DNA of 64,000 nucleotides. Source: Corynebacterium simulans. Lineage in GTDB: Bacteria; Actinomycetota; Actinomycetes; Mycobacteriales; Mycobacteriaceae. Each line of letters opens with the position of its first letter. Within the stretch, counting starts at the first letter, position 1. The translations under genes were made by a program, and so were the position numbers. Below, piece by piece: positions 39,282 through 48,405 of this stretch. The stretch lies in NCBI RefSeq assembly GCF_001586215.1, contig NZ_CP014634.1, forward strand, positions 558,001 to 622,000. The letters run 5' to 3'. Below the pieces are notes generated by a model. That model was not told where the DNA came from. It saw only the letters and a program-made list of their open reading frames with translations, and ran no database searches.

Positions 39282-40178
39282 CTATGCTGCTTGGGTCAGT
39301 GTAGCTGATGTGAGTGCTTCGAAGTCATTGGGGGCTAGAAGGTTGCACCAGGAGTGCCGTCTGCGGGTGTTGTAGCGCATGCACCATCGAAAGACTTCCT
39401 GCCGGCAGATAATGGGATTATCAAAGACTTTCCGATCACGTAGCACTTCACGTTTTAAGGTGGCGTTAAATGATTCTGCCAGGGCATTATCGGCACTAGT
39501 TCCCACCGCGCCCATGGATTGGCGTACACCAAGTTGGGCGCAGTGGTCCCTAAACGCCTGTGAGGTGTACACACTTCCATGATCAGAATGGAAAATAGCC
39601 CCGTCAAGGCTTCCGCGGACTGTGCTGGCATGGGACAAAGCCTCGATGACCAGTGAGACACGCATGTGGTCTGCGAGTGCATAACCTGCAAGTTTTCGTG
39701 AATAGGTGTCAATGACCGTGGCCAGGTACATGTTCTTACCGCCCTTACACGGCAGGTAGGTGATGTCGCCTACATAAACACGGTTCGGCTCGTCAGCGGT
39801 GAATGTACGGCCTACTAAATCTGGCATGACACGGTGACCAGGCTTGCGCCGGGTGGTGATGCATCGACGCCGTTTGCTAAAGCCTTTTAGCCCCATGGAT
39901 TTCATGATGCGCGCAACCTTCTTATGGTTGATCGGGCCGAAGTCCGTATCGTCGTTGAGGCTTGCAGCGATGCGTTTAGCACCATAAAGCCCGTTCTCAT
40001 CATCAAAGATGGCCTTGATTCTTGCACCAATAAGGGCATCGGAACATATCTTTAACCTGCGATTTTCGTGGGTGTTGACCCATTTATAAAACGAGGAGCG
40101 ATTGAGCTTTAACACATGGCACATCCGCTTGACCGAGTACTCGGTTCGGTAGTCATAGACAAACTGGAAGCGGATCAC
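39282..40178 (-). CDS. IS3-family transposase orfB
   Basis: 298 residues. DDE integrase-type catalytic core: VYVGDITYLPC (Asp), FHSDHGSVYTS (Asp) and NALAESFNATLKRE (Glu), preceded by the helical HTH_21-like region GLYGAKRIAASL. The GTG start overlaps the stop of orfA (GTGA). Production of the fusion transposase by -1 slippage near TTTTG is likely but not certain. Complete, so the element may still be active. Confidence 0.9.
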   Translation of the reverse strand: MIRFQFVYDYRTEYSVKRMCHVLKLNRSSFYKWVNTHENRRLKICSDALIGARIKAIFDDENGLYGAKRIAASLNDDTDFGPINHKKVARIMKSMGLKGFSKRRRCITTRRKPGHRVMPDLVGRTFTADEPNRVYVGDITYLPCKGGKNMYLATVIDTYSRKLAGYALADHMRVSLVIEALSHASTVRGSLDGAIFHSDHGSVYTSQAFRDHCAQLGVRQSMGAVGTSADNALAESFNATLKREVLRDRKVFDNPIICRQEVFRWCMRYNTRRRHSWCNLLAPNDFEALTSATLTQAA

Positions 40179-40474
40179 CAGTGAGTCTCTTCGGCAAAAT
40201 ACTTCGCGGCCTTGCGCAGAATATCGCGTTCTTCGCGCAGCTTCGCGTTCTCTTTTTCTAGCTGGCGGATTCGCTCGGAATCAGTCGTCTCCTTGGCGTT
40301 GTCGCGCATGGCCTTCGTGCGGGCACGTTTGCCGGTGCCGTATTGCTGAAGCCAGGAGAAAAGCGAGGAACGATTGACTCCAAGCTCTGCTGAAGCCGCG
40401 TGAAGTGAAAGGTCCTCATTGTTTTCATAGAGGGCCACAGCATCACGTTTGAACTGTTCGGAATACCTAGGCAT
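40175..40474 (-). CDS. IS3-family transposase orfA
   Basis: 99 residues. Helix-turn-helix (MPRYSEQFKRDAVALYEN, LGVNRSSLFSWLQQYG) and a coiled coil (IRQLEKENAKLREERDILRK) that ends AAKYFAEETHW, the usual IS3 OrfA end. It overlaps orfB by 4 bp. Confidence 0.9.
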   Translation of the reverse strand: MPRYSEQFKRDAVALYENNEDLSLHAASAELGVNRSSLFSWLQQYGTGKRARTKAMRDNAKETTDSERIRQLEKENAKLREERDILRKAAKYFAEETHW

Positions 40475-40545
40475 GGTGGTAGATTACCTTTCTTCCCAAC
40501 CCAACCGGGCTGGATATCAGGTGTCTACCAAACAGGGGTCAGGTC

Positions 40546-40750
40546 CTTACAAGCGAGGAGATCGACCATCCCAGGATGCGAACGTTCGCCACCTGAAAAG
40601 AGGTCGAACGGGCCACCGCTGAGCGGGTCAACTGGTACAACACCCAAACGCCCCCACGGCTCCATCGACTACGTCCCGCCGATCGAATACGAGGCCGGCT
40701 ACTATCACAATCATCCGGAAACGAATACGACCGAAGCCCAAGCGGCTTAA
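40546..40750 (+). pseudogene. Remnant of an IS3-family transposase C-terminus
   Basis: Reads VERATAERVNWYNTQ, then after a one-base shift PHGSIDYVPPIEYEAGYYH and a TAA ending at 40750. This is the conserved WYNxxRPHxSLxYxxPxEYE end of IS3 OrfB. Only the last 65 or so codons remain, directly abutting the intact IS3 element, which seems to have inserted into or next to an older one. Confidence 0.75.
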
Positions 40751-40778
40751 ACACCGCCCTCCACAAACCCAGGCCGAT

Positions 40779-41237
40779 TCACCCCGCTTTGAAAGCTAGG
40801 CGAGCAAGTTTCCAATCCGGAAACTTTTCCGGTTCCGTAACCACATCGAACACCTCCACCTGGAATTTTTCCTCAAGTCTCACCCGCTCTTGAAAGTCGT
40901 TTGTATTCCTAACACGCGTATAAGCCACATCCGCTGTCTGCCCAGGCCCAAAGTGCGATGTTCCGACTATAAAGTCTCCATATCTGGGGATATAGAATCC
41001 TCGGGTGCCTCCTCTGAAACCATCCGGTCGATAAAACACCTCTCCATTATCAAACTCCCATGCCCCACCTATAACTACGGCTTTGAATCGATTGTTTTTG
41101 ATGACCGCTCGCTGGGAACCGAGGTAGTGCAACTCAAGGTCCGGCTTTCGCAAATTATCAAATCTCCAAAGAGCAACCGCGACAAGGAAGCCAGAAATTA
41201 TTCCGGACACTACTCCAGTAATAAGGTTTACAAACAT
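40779..41237 (-). CDS. Uncharacterised small protein with N-terminal membrane anchor
   Basis: 152 residues from ATG 41237. A perfect TATAAT at 41249-41244 ends 6 bp before it, so the transcript is probably leaderless; a TTG two codons upstream is ignored. One span (about 6-26, GVVSGIISGFLVAVALW) anchors a beta-rich C-terminal domain of about 120 residues with aromatic and Gly content (YIPRYGDFIVGTSHFGPGQ). No family recognised. Base composition is more AT-rich than the flanking core genes. It lies in tandem with another anchored protein before the hsd operon. Confidence 0.6.
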   Translation of the reverse strand: MFVNLITGVVSGIISGFLVAVALWRFDNLRKPDLELHYLGSQRAVIKNNRFKAVVIGGAWEFDNGEVFYRPDGFRGGTRGFYIPRYGDFIVGTSHFGPGQTADVAYTRVRNTNDFQERVRLEEKFQVEVFDVVTEPEKFPDWKLARLAFKAG

Positions 41238-41243
41238 GCACAA

Positions 41244-41249
41244 ATTATA
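41244..41249 (-). promoter_or_regulatory. TATAAT -10 box, leaderless
   Basis: Perfect consensus -10 on the minus strand, 6 bp from the ATG of the 40779-41237 gene. Confidence 0.5.
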
Positions 41250-41283
41250 AAATCACCCGACTAGTGGCCATCGGAGTGAAAAA

Positions 41284-41862
41284 TCATTTCACAGGCTGAA
41301 TTAGAAAATCACCCCATGGATTTTCCACCTTGAAATACTCAAAAGGCCGATGCGGAAGCAGCTCGACAGTCCCGTCGATACGCCGAATCCAATGCTCGCC
41401 ACGAGCATCCGTAAACGAAATCTCAACTCCCGGCTTCCGCATCATTCCTCCCCAGGTATGTTCCAACCACATCAAATACGTTCCAGGGGGCACCATCCAA
41501 CGAAGGTACCGATTAGCGTTTGGGCAACATTCTTCACTCATGGCTGATACCGCCTCACTCGTCTGGGGCCCTCCGCCTCCGGAAATAACTAGATGGATAA
41601 CTACCCAGTAGATTGGCTGGTTTGAGTCGTTAACAATGAGTGCCTTTGATTCATTTTCTGGGTCTATCCAGGAATTAATTTTGTTGGCTTGCTCGCGTTT
41701 GACTTCTTCGTCTCGACGGTTTTGCTCTTTGGCTCGAAGTGATTCTTCCTCTTTCCTGATCTTCCTTTCGAGTTTGAGCTGCCGAAGGGCTGCAACCATT
41801 GCGCCAGTTGTACCAATGGAACCGAGCCAAGTTCCTACTATTCCAATCCACTCTGCGTCCAT
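41284..41862 (-). CDS. Uncharacterised membrane-anchored coiled-coil protein
   Basis: 192 residues. A short hydrophobic N-terminus (WIGIVGTWLGSIGTTGAMVAAL) acts as anchor, then a charged coiled coil (about 28-65, LERKIRKEEESLRAKEQNRR), then a beta-rich domain (about 70-192) with ALIVNDSNQPIYWVVIHLVI, a GGGG turn, two adjacent Cys and VEISFTDARGEHWIRR. The last stretch looks like an immunoglobulin-like or C2-like sandwich, as in many actinobacterial proteins of unknown role. It is divergent from hsdM, 282 bp apart, a gap without other genes. GGAAAG precedes the ATG. Confidence 0.62.
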   Translation of the reverse strand: MDAEWIGIVGTWLGSIGTTGAMVAALRQLKLERKIRKEEESLRAKEQNRRDEEVKREQANKINSWIDPENESKALIVNDSNQPIYWVVIHLVISGGGGPQTSEAVSAMSEECCPNANRYLRWMVPPGTYLMWLEHTWGGMMRKPGVEISFTDARGEHWIRRIDGTVELLPHRPFEYFKVENPWGDFLIQPVK

Positions 41863-42144
41863 CGCTCTCTACTTTCCTAACCTTTCACGGCCTTTCCATT
41901 TAAGCTCGCCTCATAAACCTTAGAAGCAAATTGGGATTGAGTTGAGTCCTGGAATGCTTCAGAAACCCAGTTCCAAAAGCAAAGGAGAATTTGACGGAAT
42001 CCACTAAGAAGACGTCAAAGGTTGAAGTTGAATAGCCAGAAATTGAAGGCGAATCACTCAGGCCTGTCGAAAGAAGCTCAAGGGGTCAGAACTCTAAGAT
42101 TACATAGGACGTTTCCTAGCCCTAAGATAGAAGGACCCTGCAAA

Positions 42145-44079
42145 GTGAGCACCGCTGAGTTAAATCAGTCCGTCGTGTGGAACACCGCCGACAAGTACCT
42201 GCGCTCGATCGTCGAGCCGGAGGACTACGGCGACTACATCCTACCGCTGACAGTCCTGCGCCGACTGGAGTGCATCTTGGCTCCCACCAAGAGCCAGGTT
42301 GTAGACCTTGCCACCAAGCTCAATGCCGAAGGCATGAGTGAGGCCTACTTGGACTGGGAGGTGCAGTCACAGTTCGGGTTGTCCTTCTACAACACCTCGC
42401 GGCTGGACTTGACCCGCATCGCGGAAACCGACGACCACGTATTCGACTCCCTCATGGATTATGTGGGCGCATTCTCACAAAGCGTCCGCGATATTTGGGA
42501 CGCATTCGACTTCGCGGTCAAGATGCGCACGCTTGACCAAGCTGGACGTCTGTGGCCGGTGGTAAAGCACTTTTCCACCATTGACATGTCGGTTGAAGCA
42601 CTGCCGGACGCGCAGATGGGCGACCTGTTTGAGCACGTCATGTACCGCGCGTTCAACACCAAGGGCAAGGCTGCGGGCGCCTTCTACACCCCGCGTGATG
42701 CGATCCGTCTCATGGTGGACATCCTGTTTGCCTCCGATGACCTTGGCCTGACCTCCCCCGGCGCGTCGCGTACTGTCTACGACCCCACCGCGGGCACGGG
42801 CGGCATGCTGCTCGTAGCAGAACGCGCGTTGAAAGAACTCAACCCCAACATTGAGGTCAACCTCGCTGGTCAGGAGCTCATGCCGACCGGCTATGCCATC
42901 GGTAAGGCTGACCTGCTTATTCAAGGTGGTGAACCGGATGCGATCCGCCACGGTGACACACTGCTGACAGACCTGTACGAGGGTGAGCAGTTCGAGTACA
43001 TCCTGTCCAACCCACCGTTTGGTTCTGACTGGTCGGTGCAGCAATCCTCGGTCAAGAAGCAAGCCAAGGTACCGGATTCACGTTTTAGCCACGGCCTGCC
43101 TAAAAAGGACGATGGCCAGATGCTGTTTCTCTCCCACGTGGCTTCCAAGCTCATGCCCTCAGGCAAGAACGGTTCTGGGGGACGTGGTGCGGTGGTGTCT
43201 AACGGATCGCCGCTGTTTACGGGTGGCCCCGGTTCAGGCCCTGACCAGATCCGCGCGTGGCTTCTAGAAAACGACCTGGTGGACGCGATTATCCAGCTGC
43301 CCACCAACATGTTCTACGGCACGGGCATTTCTACTTACATCTGGATTCTGGACACCAACAAAGAAGACCACCGCAAGGGCTTCGTGCAGCTTATTGATGC
43401 CTCCAAGTGCTGGTCTGTGCCCGATAAGGGCCTAGGAGATAAGCGCCGCGAGATGCGCGAGGCCGACCGCACCAAGGTGCTGGAGACCTACAGTGCTTTT
43501 GCCGATAGCGACATGTCCAAGGTACTCACACCAGACGACCTGGGCTTCCGCGACGTGAAGGTGACCAAGCAAGCACGGCTAGGAGTTCACGTCACCGACG
43601 ACTCAATTGCCGAGGTACTAGCACACAAGCAGGCCGTGGATGCACACGCCGACGTGGTACGCGCGGTGGCAGACTCTTCCTACAACGACCTGCCGGACGC
43701 GCTCAAGGCTGCGGCTAAGGAACACGGCGTGAAGATGCCCGCCGCGCTTATCGACGCCATCTCCAAGGCCATTGCCGTCCCCGACTCGGACGCAGAGCCC
43801 GCAGTTGACCGCAAGGGCGACCCGGTTCTTGACCCGTCATTCACTATGACCGAACGCGTGCCGCTTACCGAAGACATCGACGAGCACATGCAGCGCGAAG
43901 TACTCCCCTTCGCACCCGATGTCATCTGGGACGCAACCAAGGCCGTCACCGGCTACGAGATCCCGTTTAAGCGCGTGTTCTACACCCCAGATCCGGTTCG
44001 TCCCCTAGCGGAGATTGATGCCGACGTAGCCGAGGTCATGGGCCGACTCATGGATAAATTCGGGCAGGTGAGGAAGTAA
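42145..44079 (+). CDS. hsdM: Type I restriction-modification methyltransferase HsdM
   Basis: 644 residues from the GTG at 42145, chosen because AAGGA lies 9 bp upstream and the N-terminus (STAELNQSVVWNTADKYLR) matches HsdM; the frame is open 41 codons further. An N-terminal helical HsdM domain (about 1-165) precedes the N6-adenine methylase domain: motif I YDPTAGTGGM (from residue 212) binds SAM, NPPF (289-292) is the catalytic motif IV. An unusual C-terminal extension follows residue 450 or so. Two HsdM with one HsdS form the methylase. The stop overlaps the hsdS ATG by 1 bp. Confidence 0.95.
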   Translation: MSTAELNQSVVWNTADKYLRSIVEPEDYGDYILPLTVLRRLECILAPTKSQVVDLATKLNAEGMSEAYLDWEVQSQFGLSFYNTSRLDLTRIAETDDHVFDSLMDYVGAFSQSVRDIWDAFDFAVKMRTLDQAGRLWPVVKHFSTIDMSVEALPDAQMGDLFEHVMYRAFNTKGKAAGAFYTPRDAIRLMVDILFASDDLGLTSPGASRTVYDPTAGTGGMLLVAERALKELNPNIEVNLAGQELMPTGYAIGKADLLIQGGEPDAIRHGDTLLTDLYEGEQFEYILSNPPFGSDWSVQQSSVKKQAKVPDSRFSHGLPKKDDGQMLFLSHVASKLMPSGKNGSGGRGAVVSNGSPLFTGGPGSGPDQIRAWLLENDLVDAIIQLPTNMFYGTGISTYIWILDTNKEDHRKGFVQLIDASKCWSVPDKGLGDKRREMREADRTKVLETYSAFADSDMSKVLTPDDLGFRDVKVTKQARLGVHVTDDSIAEVLAHKQAVDAHADVVRAVADSSYNDLPDALKAAAKEHGVKMPAALIDAISKAIAVPDSDAEPAVDRKGDPVLDPSFTMTERVPLTEDIDEHMQREVLPFAPDVIWDATKAVTGYEIPFKRVFYTPDPVRPLAEIDADVAEVMGRLMDKFGQVRK

Positions 44080-45203
44080 TGAGTAGCCCCTTTTCCTACT
44101 CTAGCTTTGACCTCCCACAAGGATGGAATAAAAGACGACTCGGTTCACTTTTACAGTTTCGAAACGGTCGAGACATTTCAGGCACAGACATTGAGCTTGA
44201 AAGCTACCCTGTTTACGGCTCAGGCGGCGAATTTAAACGGACAAATCAGTACTTGTTTGATGGTCCCTCCATTCTTTTCGGAAGAAAAGGAACCATTGAC
44301 AAGCCTTTACTCGTAAATGGTCGCTTTTGGACTGTCGACACAATGTTCTATACAGTTCCTGGACCAGACGTTGACCCGCGGTTTGTTCATTACTGGGCAT
44401 TGGTTGCACCATTATCAGTGCTTTCTACAAACACGGCAGTGCCTAGCATGACTTCGACCGATCTGGCGCAGCTGTACCTGGCTGTTCCTCCACTCCCCAC
44501 CCAGCGTGCCATCGCTGACTACCTCGACCGCGAGACCGCAGAGATCAACGGTATGCGCGCCGATTTGGACAAGATGGAGCGGCTGCTGACGGAGCGACGG
44601 GCCACCATTGTCAAGAATGCATTTTCAGTATTGCGGCATTCAGGTTGCAGCTATCGAAAGCTGGGTTACGTGGCGCAATTCCGTAATGGGAAAGATGCCA
44701 AAGGCATAGAAAGCGTAGATGGCGCATACCCGGTTTACGGCTCGGGCGGAGTATTCAAACGGGCAAATTCGTATCTATTTGACGGCCCATCGGTACTCTT
44801 TGGCCGCAAGGGAACACTTGACAAGCCGCTGTTGGTCGATGGCAAGTTCTGGACAGTAGACACCATGTACTACACGGTTTTAAGCGCGGAGGTGTGTCCC
44901 TCATTCCTTCACAAATGGGCAACTACCCTTCCTTTCGAGATGAACTCGACCGATACTGCCCTGCCGAGCATGACCTCAACCGTTTTGAGCCAACTTCGTA
45001 TCCCCCTCCCACCCCTCGGCGAACAACGCCGCATTGCCGATGAGATCGAACGTGAAACCGCTGAGATTGATTCGATGTTGGAGGACATTACGAAGCTGCG
45101 GGATTTGCTGGCGGAGCGTCGTGCGGCGGTGATTTCGGCGGCGGTAACTGGCCAGATTGATATCCCTGTCTCCCCTACTCACAAGGACGAACCTCATGCC
45201 TAA
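44079..45203 (+). CDS. hsdS: Type I specificity subunit HsdS with two near-identical TRDs
   Basis: 374 residues. It determines the DNA site of the hsd complex. Two target-recognition domains (about 12-140 and 191-313) are each followed by a helical spacer (TQRAIADYLDRETAEI; EQRRIADEIERETAEI). Residues 43-93 and 217-267 differ at only 8 of 51 positions, starting YPVYGSGG and ending YTV, and both are preceded by FRNG. TRDs of one HsdS are normally unrelated, giving an asymmetric site; here both half-sites should be the same or nearly so. Downstream parts of the TRDs (94-125; 268-299) are more diverged. It overlaps hsdM by 1 bp and hsdR by 8 bp. Confidence 0.94.
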   Translation: MSSPFSYSSFDLPQGWNKRRLGSLLQFRNGRDISGTDIELESYPVYGSGGEFKRTNQYLFDGPSILFGRKGTIDKPLLVNGRFWTVDTMFYTVPGPDVDPRFVHYWALVAPLSVLSTNTAVPSMTSTDLAQLYLAVPPLPTQRAIADYLDRETAEINGMRADLDKMERLLTERRATIVKNAFSVLRHSGCSYRKLGYVAQFRNGKDAKGIESVDGAYPVYGSGGVFKRANSYLFDGPSVLFGRKGTLDKPLLVDGKFWTVDTMYYTVLSAEVCPSFLHKWATTLPFEMNSTDTALPSMTSTVLSQLRIPLPPLGEQRRIADEIERETAEIDSMLEDITKLRDLLAERRAAVISAAVTGQIDIPVSPTHKDEPHA

Positions 45204-48200
45204 ACGTGACATTATGCGCGAAGAGCGCCTGGAAGAAACCGTCTGTACCTCGCTTCAAGCTAGCGGCTGGATCTATGAGCCAGGAATGAAGGACACTGGC
45301 TGGGATGCGCGCCTTGGTTTGTTCCCGGCGGACGTGTTGCATTGGCTTTCCACCCAGTACCCGGAGGACTACGCCAAGGCGGTGCCGCAGGATGCTCCTG
45401 AGGCGACACAGGAGAATGCGCAGCGTTTGCTGCTGGAGTACGTCGCCAAGCGGCTCGAATCCGCAACGCGCAAAGACGCACAAACCGGACGCATCCGTGG
45501 TGGCCTGCTGGGTACTCTGCGCGAGGGCTTTAAGTACGCGCAGACTAACGCACGCTCAGCCACCTTTGGCCCCATGGCGGCATTCCCACCGGCCAATCCA
45601 TTGAGTGTGACTGCAGCCAAGCGTGCGGAGGAGAATCGCCTGCGCATTATCCGCCAGGTGCACTTTGATACCACCAGCGGCGAGACGCTGGATCTAGTGG
45701 CTACGGTCAACGGCATTCCGGTGGCCACGTTTGAGTTGAAGACGGACAACACACAGTCAGTGGCTCATGCGATAAAGCAGTACCGCAAGGATCGTTTACC
45801 GTCGAAGAATCGCCGCGTACTCCTGCCGGGGCGCGCACTAGTTCACTTCGCGGTGTCGAATGACGAGGTGTACATGGCCACTGCGCTCAAAGGCAACGAC
45901 ACGAGGTTCCTGCCATTTAATCAGGGACATAACGGTGCTGGAGGCAACCCGTCAGTAGCAGGCAAGTCTGCTACCTCGTATCTGTGGGAGCAGGTGTTGC
46001 AGCCTCGGCTCCTTCTACGTATCTTGAGCGACTTCGCAGTGTGGGAACCGGATTCAAAGTCCAAACGTGGAACGCAAGGCAAACTTATTTTCCCGCGCTT
46101 CCACCAGCTGCGTGCGGTGGAGCGAGTGACAACCGACGTCGCCAAGCGCGGCGCTGGCGGGCGCTACCTCATCGAGCACTCCGCTGGTTCCGGCAAGACC
46201 AAGACGATTGCGTGGCTTGCGCACCGTCTTATCAGGCAGGTAGCCCAGGATGGCACCAAGACTTTTGATTCCGTCATTGTGGTCACCGACCGTACCACTC
46301 TGGATACCAATATCCGCCAGGACATGCAGGCACTAGCTGCATCGCGCGGCTTGGTGGTTTCAGTTGGTGAAAACTCTGGTGCGAAGTCGCCGCAGTTACA
46401 GCAGGCGTTGGTTGAGGGCGGGCACATCATCACCTGTACGTTGCAGACATTCCCGTACGTGCTTTCGCTGCTGGATAATGATCCGGATATTCAGGGCCGG
46501 AACTGGTGCGTGATTGCTGATGAGGCGCACTCGTCACAAACCGGTTCTTCTGCCTCGGCGCTGCGCGAACTGCTGGCCGAAGTCGACGTGGATGAGACCG
46601 AGGAATACACCGCCGATGACCTGCTTGAGCTGCGCCAGGAGGCAGTAGCTAATGCTTCCAATATGACGTTCGTGGCGTTTACTGCCACCCCTAAGGGAAA
46701 GACCCTGCGCCTATTCGGTTCACAGACCCCGGATGGCCACTACGTCGCCTTCGACACGTATCCCATGGGCCAGGCTATTGCCGAGAACTTCATCATGGAC
46801 GTGCTCACCAACTACTCCACCTACACCATGTGGGCGGAGGTCCGCGATGAACTAGGCCGAACCGAGGAGGTAGACCAATCCGCCGCAGTCACGGACATGG
46901 TGCGTTTTGTCCGCCTGCATCCGACCTCCATTGCCCAAAAGGTCGAAGTCGTTGTCGAGCACTTCCGCCGCAATGTTGCGCACCACCTTGATGGTCAGGC
47001 CCGTGCCATGGTGGTGACCTCCTCGCGCAAGGCAGCAGTGCACTGGTCCCGCGAGATGAACCGCTACATCACTGCAAAGGGCTACGGGTTCCATTCGCTG
47101 GTAGCATTCTCCGATGCCGTAAGCATGGAGGACGAGCCAGAACCAGTCACCGAGGTAAGCCTCAACGGCGAATCCGACGTGGAACGCGCGTTTAAGGACG
47201 ATGACCGGCCTTACCGCGTGCTCATTGTGGCGAATAAATTCCAAACTGGGTTCAACGAGCCGCGTCTATGCGCAATGTACGTGGACAAGCACCTCTCTGG
47301 AGTGGCAACGGTGCAAACCCTATCTCGCCTGAACCGCATCTATCCGAAAAAGCCCGCTCCGATGGTGGTTGATTTCGTCAACGATCCCGAACTCATTGAG
47401 GCTGATTTCAAGCGCTACTACCAAGGCGCCTCGATTGATACCGACATTGACCCAAACTCGCTGCACACACTTGCCGACGAACTCGATACCGCAGGCTATT
47501 ATGATCCCGACGAGATGAATAAGGTCGCCGAAGCCTATATGGCCGGCGAAGATTCGGAGAAACTACGCGGTGCCGCTAATGCAATCCTTAGCCGCTGGCG
47601 CAGCGACCGCAAGTCAACTGACAAAGACACCGTCGAGCATGCCAAGGACTTCAAGGCTCACGTATTAAAGTACCGCCACGCCTATGAGTTCCTCTCCCAG
47701 ATCATTGCTTACGCAGATGCCGACGTATCGCGCCGCGCCATATTGTGTAGCGTTCTGGAGCCGAATCTGCACGTTACAGAGGACATCGAAGACGAAGATT
47801 TCCTGACTGGCCTCACGCTGGCTGGGGTTGCCATTGCCCAAGGCGAGGTGGAAGAGGATCATCGCGTTTCCGACACCGAACCAGAGCCGCTCAAAGTCCC
47901 GGAGTTCACGGTCCGCCTCGGCGAGCCCCAGACTCCGCTGCGCAGCGCATTCGATGAAGCTGTTGAAAAGGTCAACGATCTGTTCTCACTCGCTGGCGTC
48001 GATGTTGACAGTAGCGAAACTGGCCAGATGATTGTCGCCGCGTGGGGAACCCTCTCCAAGCAGCCGGTTGCAGTAAAGCTCGGCAAGGAAAACACCAAGG
48101 AGCAGCTAAAGCGCTCCAAAAAGTTCAAGACCGAAGCCACGCGTGCGATCTTTAGCGGCATCGAACAGCGCAAGCAGCGCGACGCACTGGTCTCTAGCGA

Positions 48201-48285
48201 CCGCAACGTCCTCGAGAGCCTGGTCGATGCCTTGGCAAATATCATGGCGTCGGCGAACGAAACAGGCCAGCTAGAAGAGGGTTAG
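45196..48285 (+). CDS. hsdR: Type I restriction endonuclease HsdR
   Basis: 1029 residues from ATG 45196, with AAGGA 8 bp upstream inside hsdS. An N-terminal PD-(D/E)xK nuclease has VATFELKTDN with Glu180 and Lys182. The SF2 translocase has Walker A AGSGKT (about 330-335), VVTDRTTLD, DEAH (442-445), TATPKGKT and LIVANKFQTGFNEP, with LSRLNR as motif VI. A helical C-terminal region (about 730-1029) should contact the methylase. The complex translocates DNA and cuts at a distance when the site is unmethylated. All catalytic motifs are intact, so the system looks functional. Order M-S-R in one coupled operon. Confidence 0.95.
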   Translation: MPKRDIMREERLEETVCTSLQASGWIYEPGMKDTGWDARLGLFPADVLHWLSTQYPEDYAKAVPQDAPEATQENAQRLLLEYVAKRLESATRKDAQTGRIRGGLLGTLREGFKYAQTNARSATFGPMAAFPPANPLSVTAAKRAEENRLRIIRQVHFDTTSGETLDLVATVNGIPVATFELKTDNTQSVAHAIKQYRKDRLPSKNRRVLLPGRALVHFAVSNDEVYMATALKGNDTRFLPFNQGHNGAGGNPSVAGKSATSYLWEQVLQPRLLLRILSDFAVWEPDSKSKRGTQGKLIFPRFHQLRAVERVTTDVAKRGAGGRYLIEHSAGSGKTKTIAWLAHRLIRQVAQDGTKTFDSVIVVTDRTTLDTNIRQDMQALAASRGLVVSVGENSGAKSPQLQQALVEGGHIITCTLQTFPYVLSLLDNDPDIQGRNWCVIADEAHSSQTGSSASALRELLAEVDVDETEEYTADDLLELRQEAVANASNMTFVAFTATPKGKTLRLFGSQTPDGHYVAFDTYPMGQAIAENFIMDVLTNYSTYTMWAEVRDELGRTEEVDQSAAVTDMVRFVRLHPTSIAQKVEVVVEHFRRNVAHHLDGQARAMVVTSSRKAAVHWSREMNRYITAKGYGFHSLVAFSDAVSMEDEPEPVTEVSLNGESDVERAFKDDDRPYRVLIVANKFQTGFNEPRLCAMYVDKHLSGVATVQTLSRLNRIYPKKPAPMVVDFVNDPELIEADFKRYYQGASIDTDIDPNSLHTLADELDTAGYYDPDEMNKVAEAYMAGEDSEKLRGAANAILSRWRSDRKSTDKDTVEHAKDFKAHVLKYRHAYEFLSQIIAYADADVSRRAILCSVLEPNLHVTEDIEDEDFLTGLTLAGVAIAQGEVEEDHRVSDTEPEPLKVPEFTVRLGEPQTPLRSAFDEAVEKVNDLFSLAGVDVDSSETGQMIVAAWGTLSKQPVAVKLGKENTKEQLKRSKKFKTEATRAIFSGIEQRKQRDALVSSDRNVLESLVDALANIMASANETGQLEEG

Positions 48286-48393
48286 AGCCTTGAGGGTGCT
48301 GGCCTAAGCAGCCACCACCCTACGTGGGCAGACTATACAAAACTGCCTAGGGGCTTGGACACTTGGGCCACCTAACAACATGACTCCCCGTTC

Positions 48394-48399
48394 TAGACT
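48394..48399 (+). promoter_or_regulatory. TAGACT -10 box of osmC, leaderless
   Basis: TAGACT ends 6 bp before the ATG. The sequence between, GGCCTC, is nearly the same as in serC (TAGACT-GTGCCTC-ATG). The 120 bp between hsdR and osmC hold no gene. Confidence 0.55.
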
Positions 48400-48405
48400 G
48401 GCCTC

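Larger units (their letters stand above)
39245..40545 (-). mobile_element. Intact IS3-family element
   Basis: About 1.3 kb. Imperfect terminal inverted repeats: left TGTCTGACCCCCGG...GTAGACAC, right (reversed) GGACCTGACCCCTG...GTAGACAC. Both transposase frames are open. The exact ends are uncertain by a few bases and no target duplication is evident. Confidence 0.8.

Noticed and set aside
44200..44880. Assembly duplication inside hsdS
   Set aside because: The two copies differ at many bases and at 8 of 51 residues, and each sits correctly in the TRD-spacer-TRD-spacer layout.
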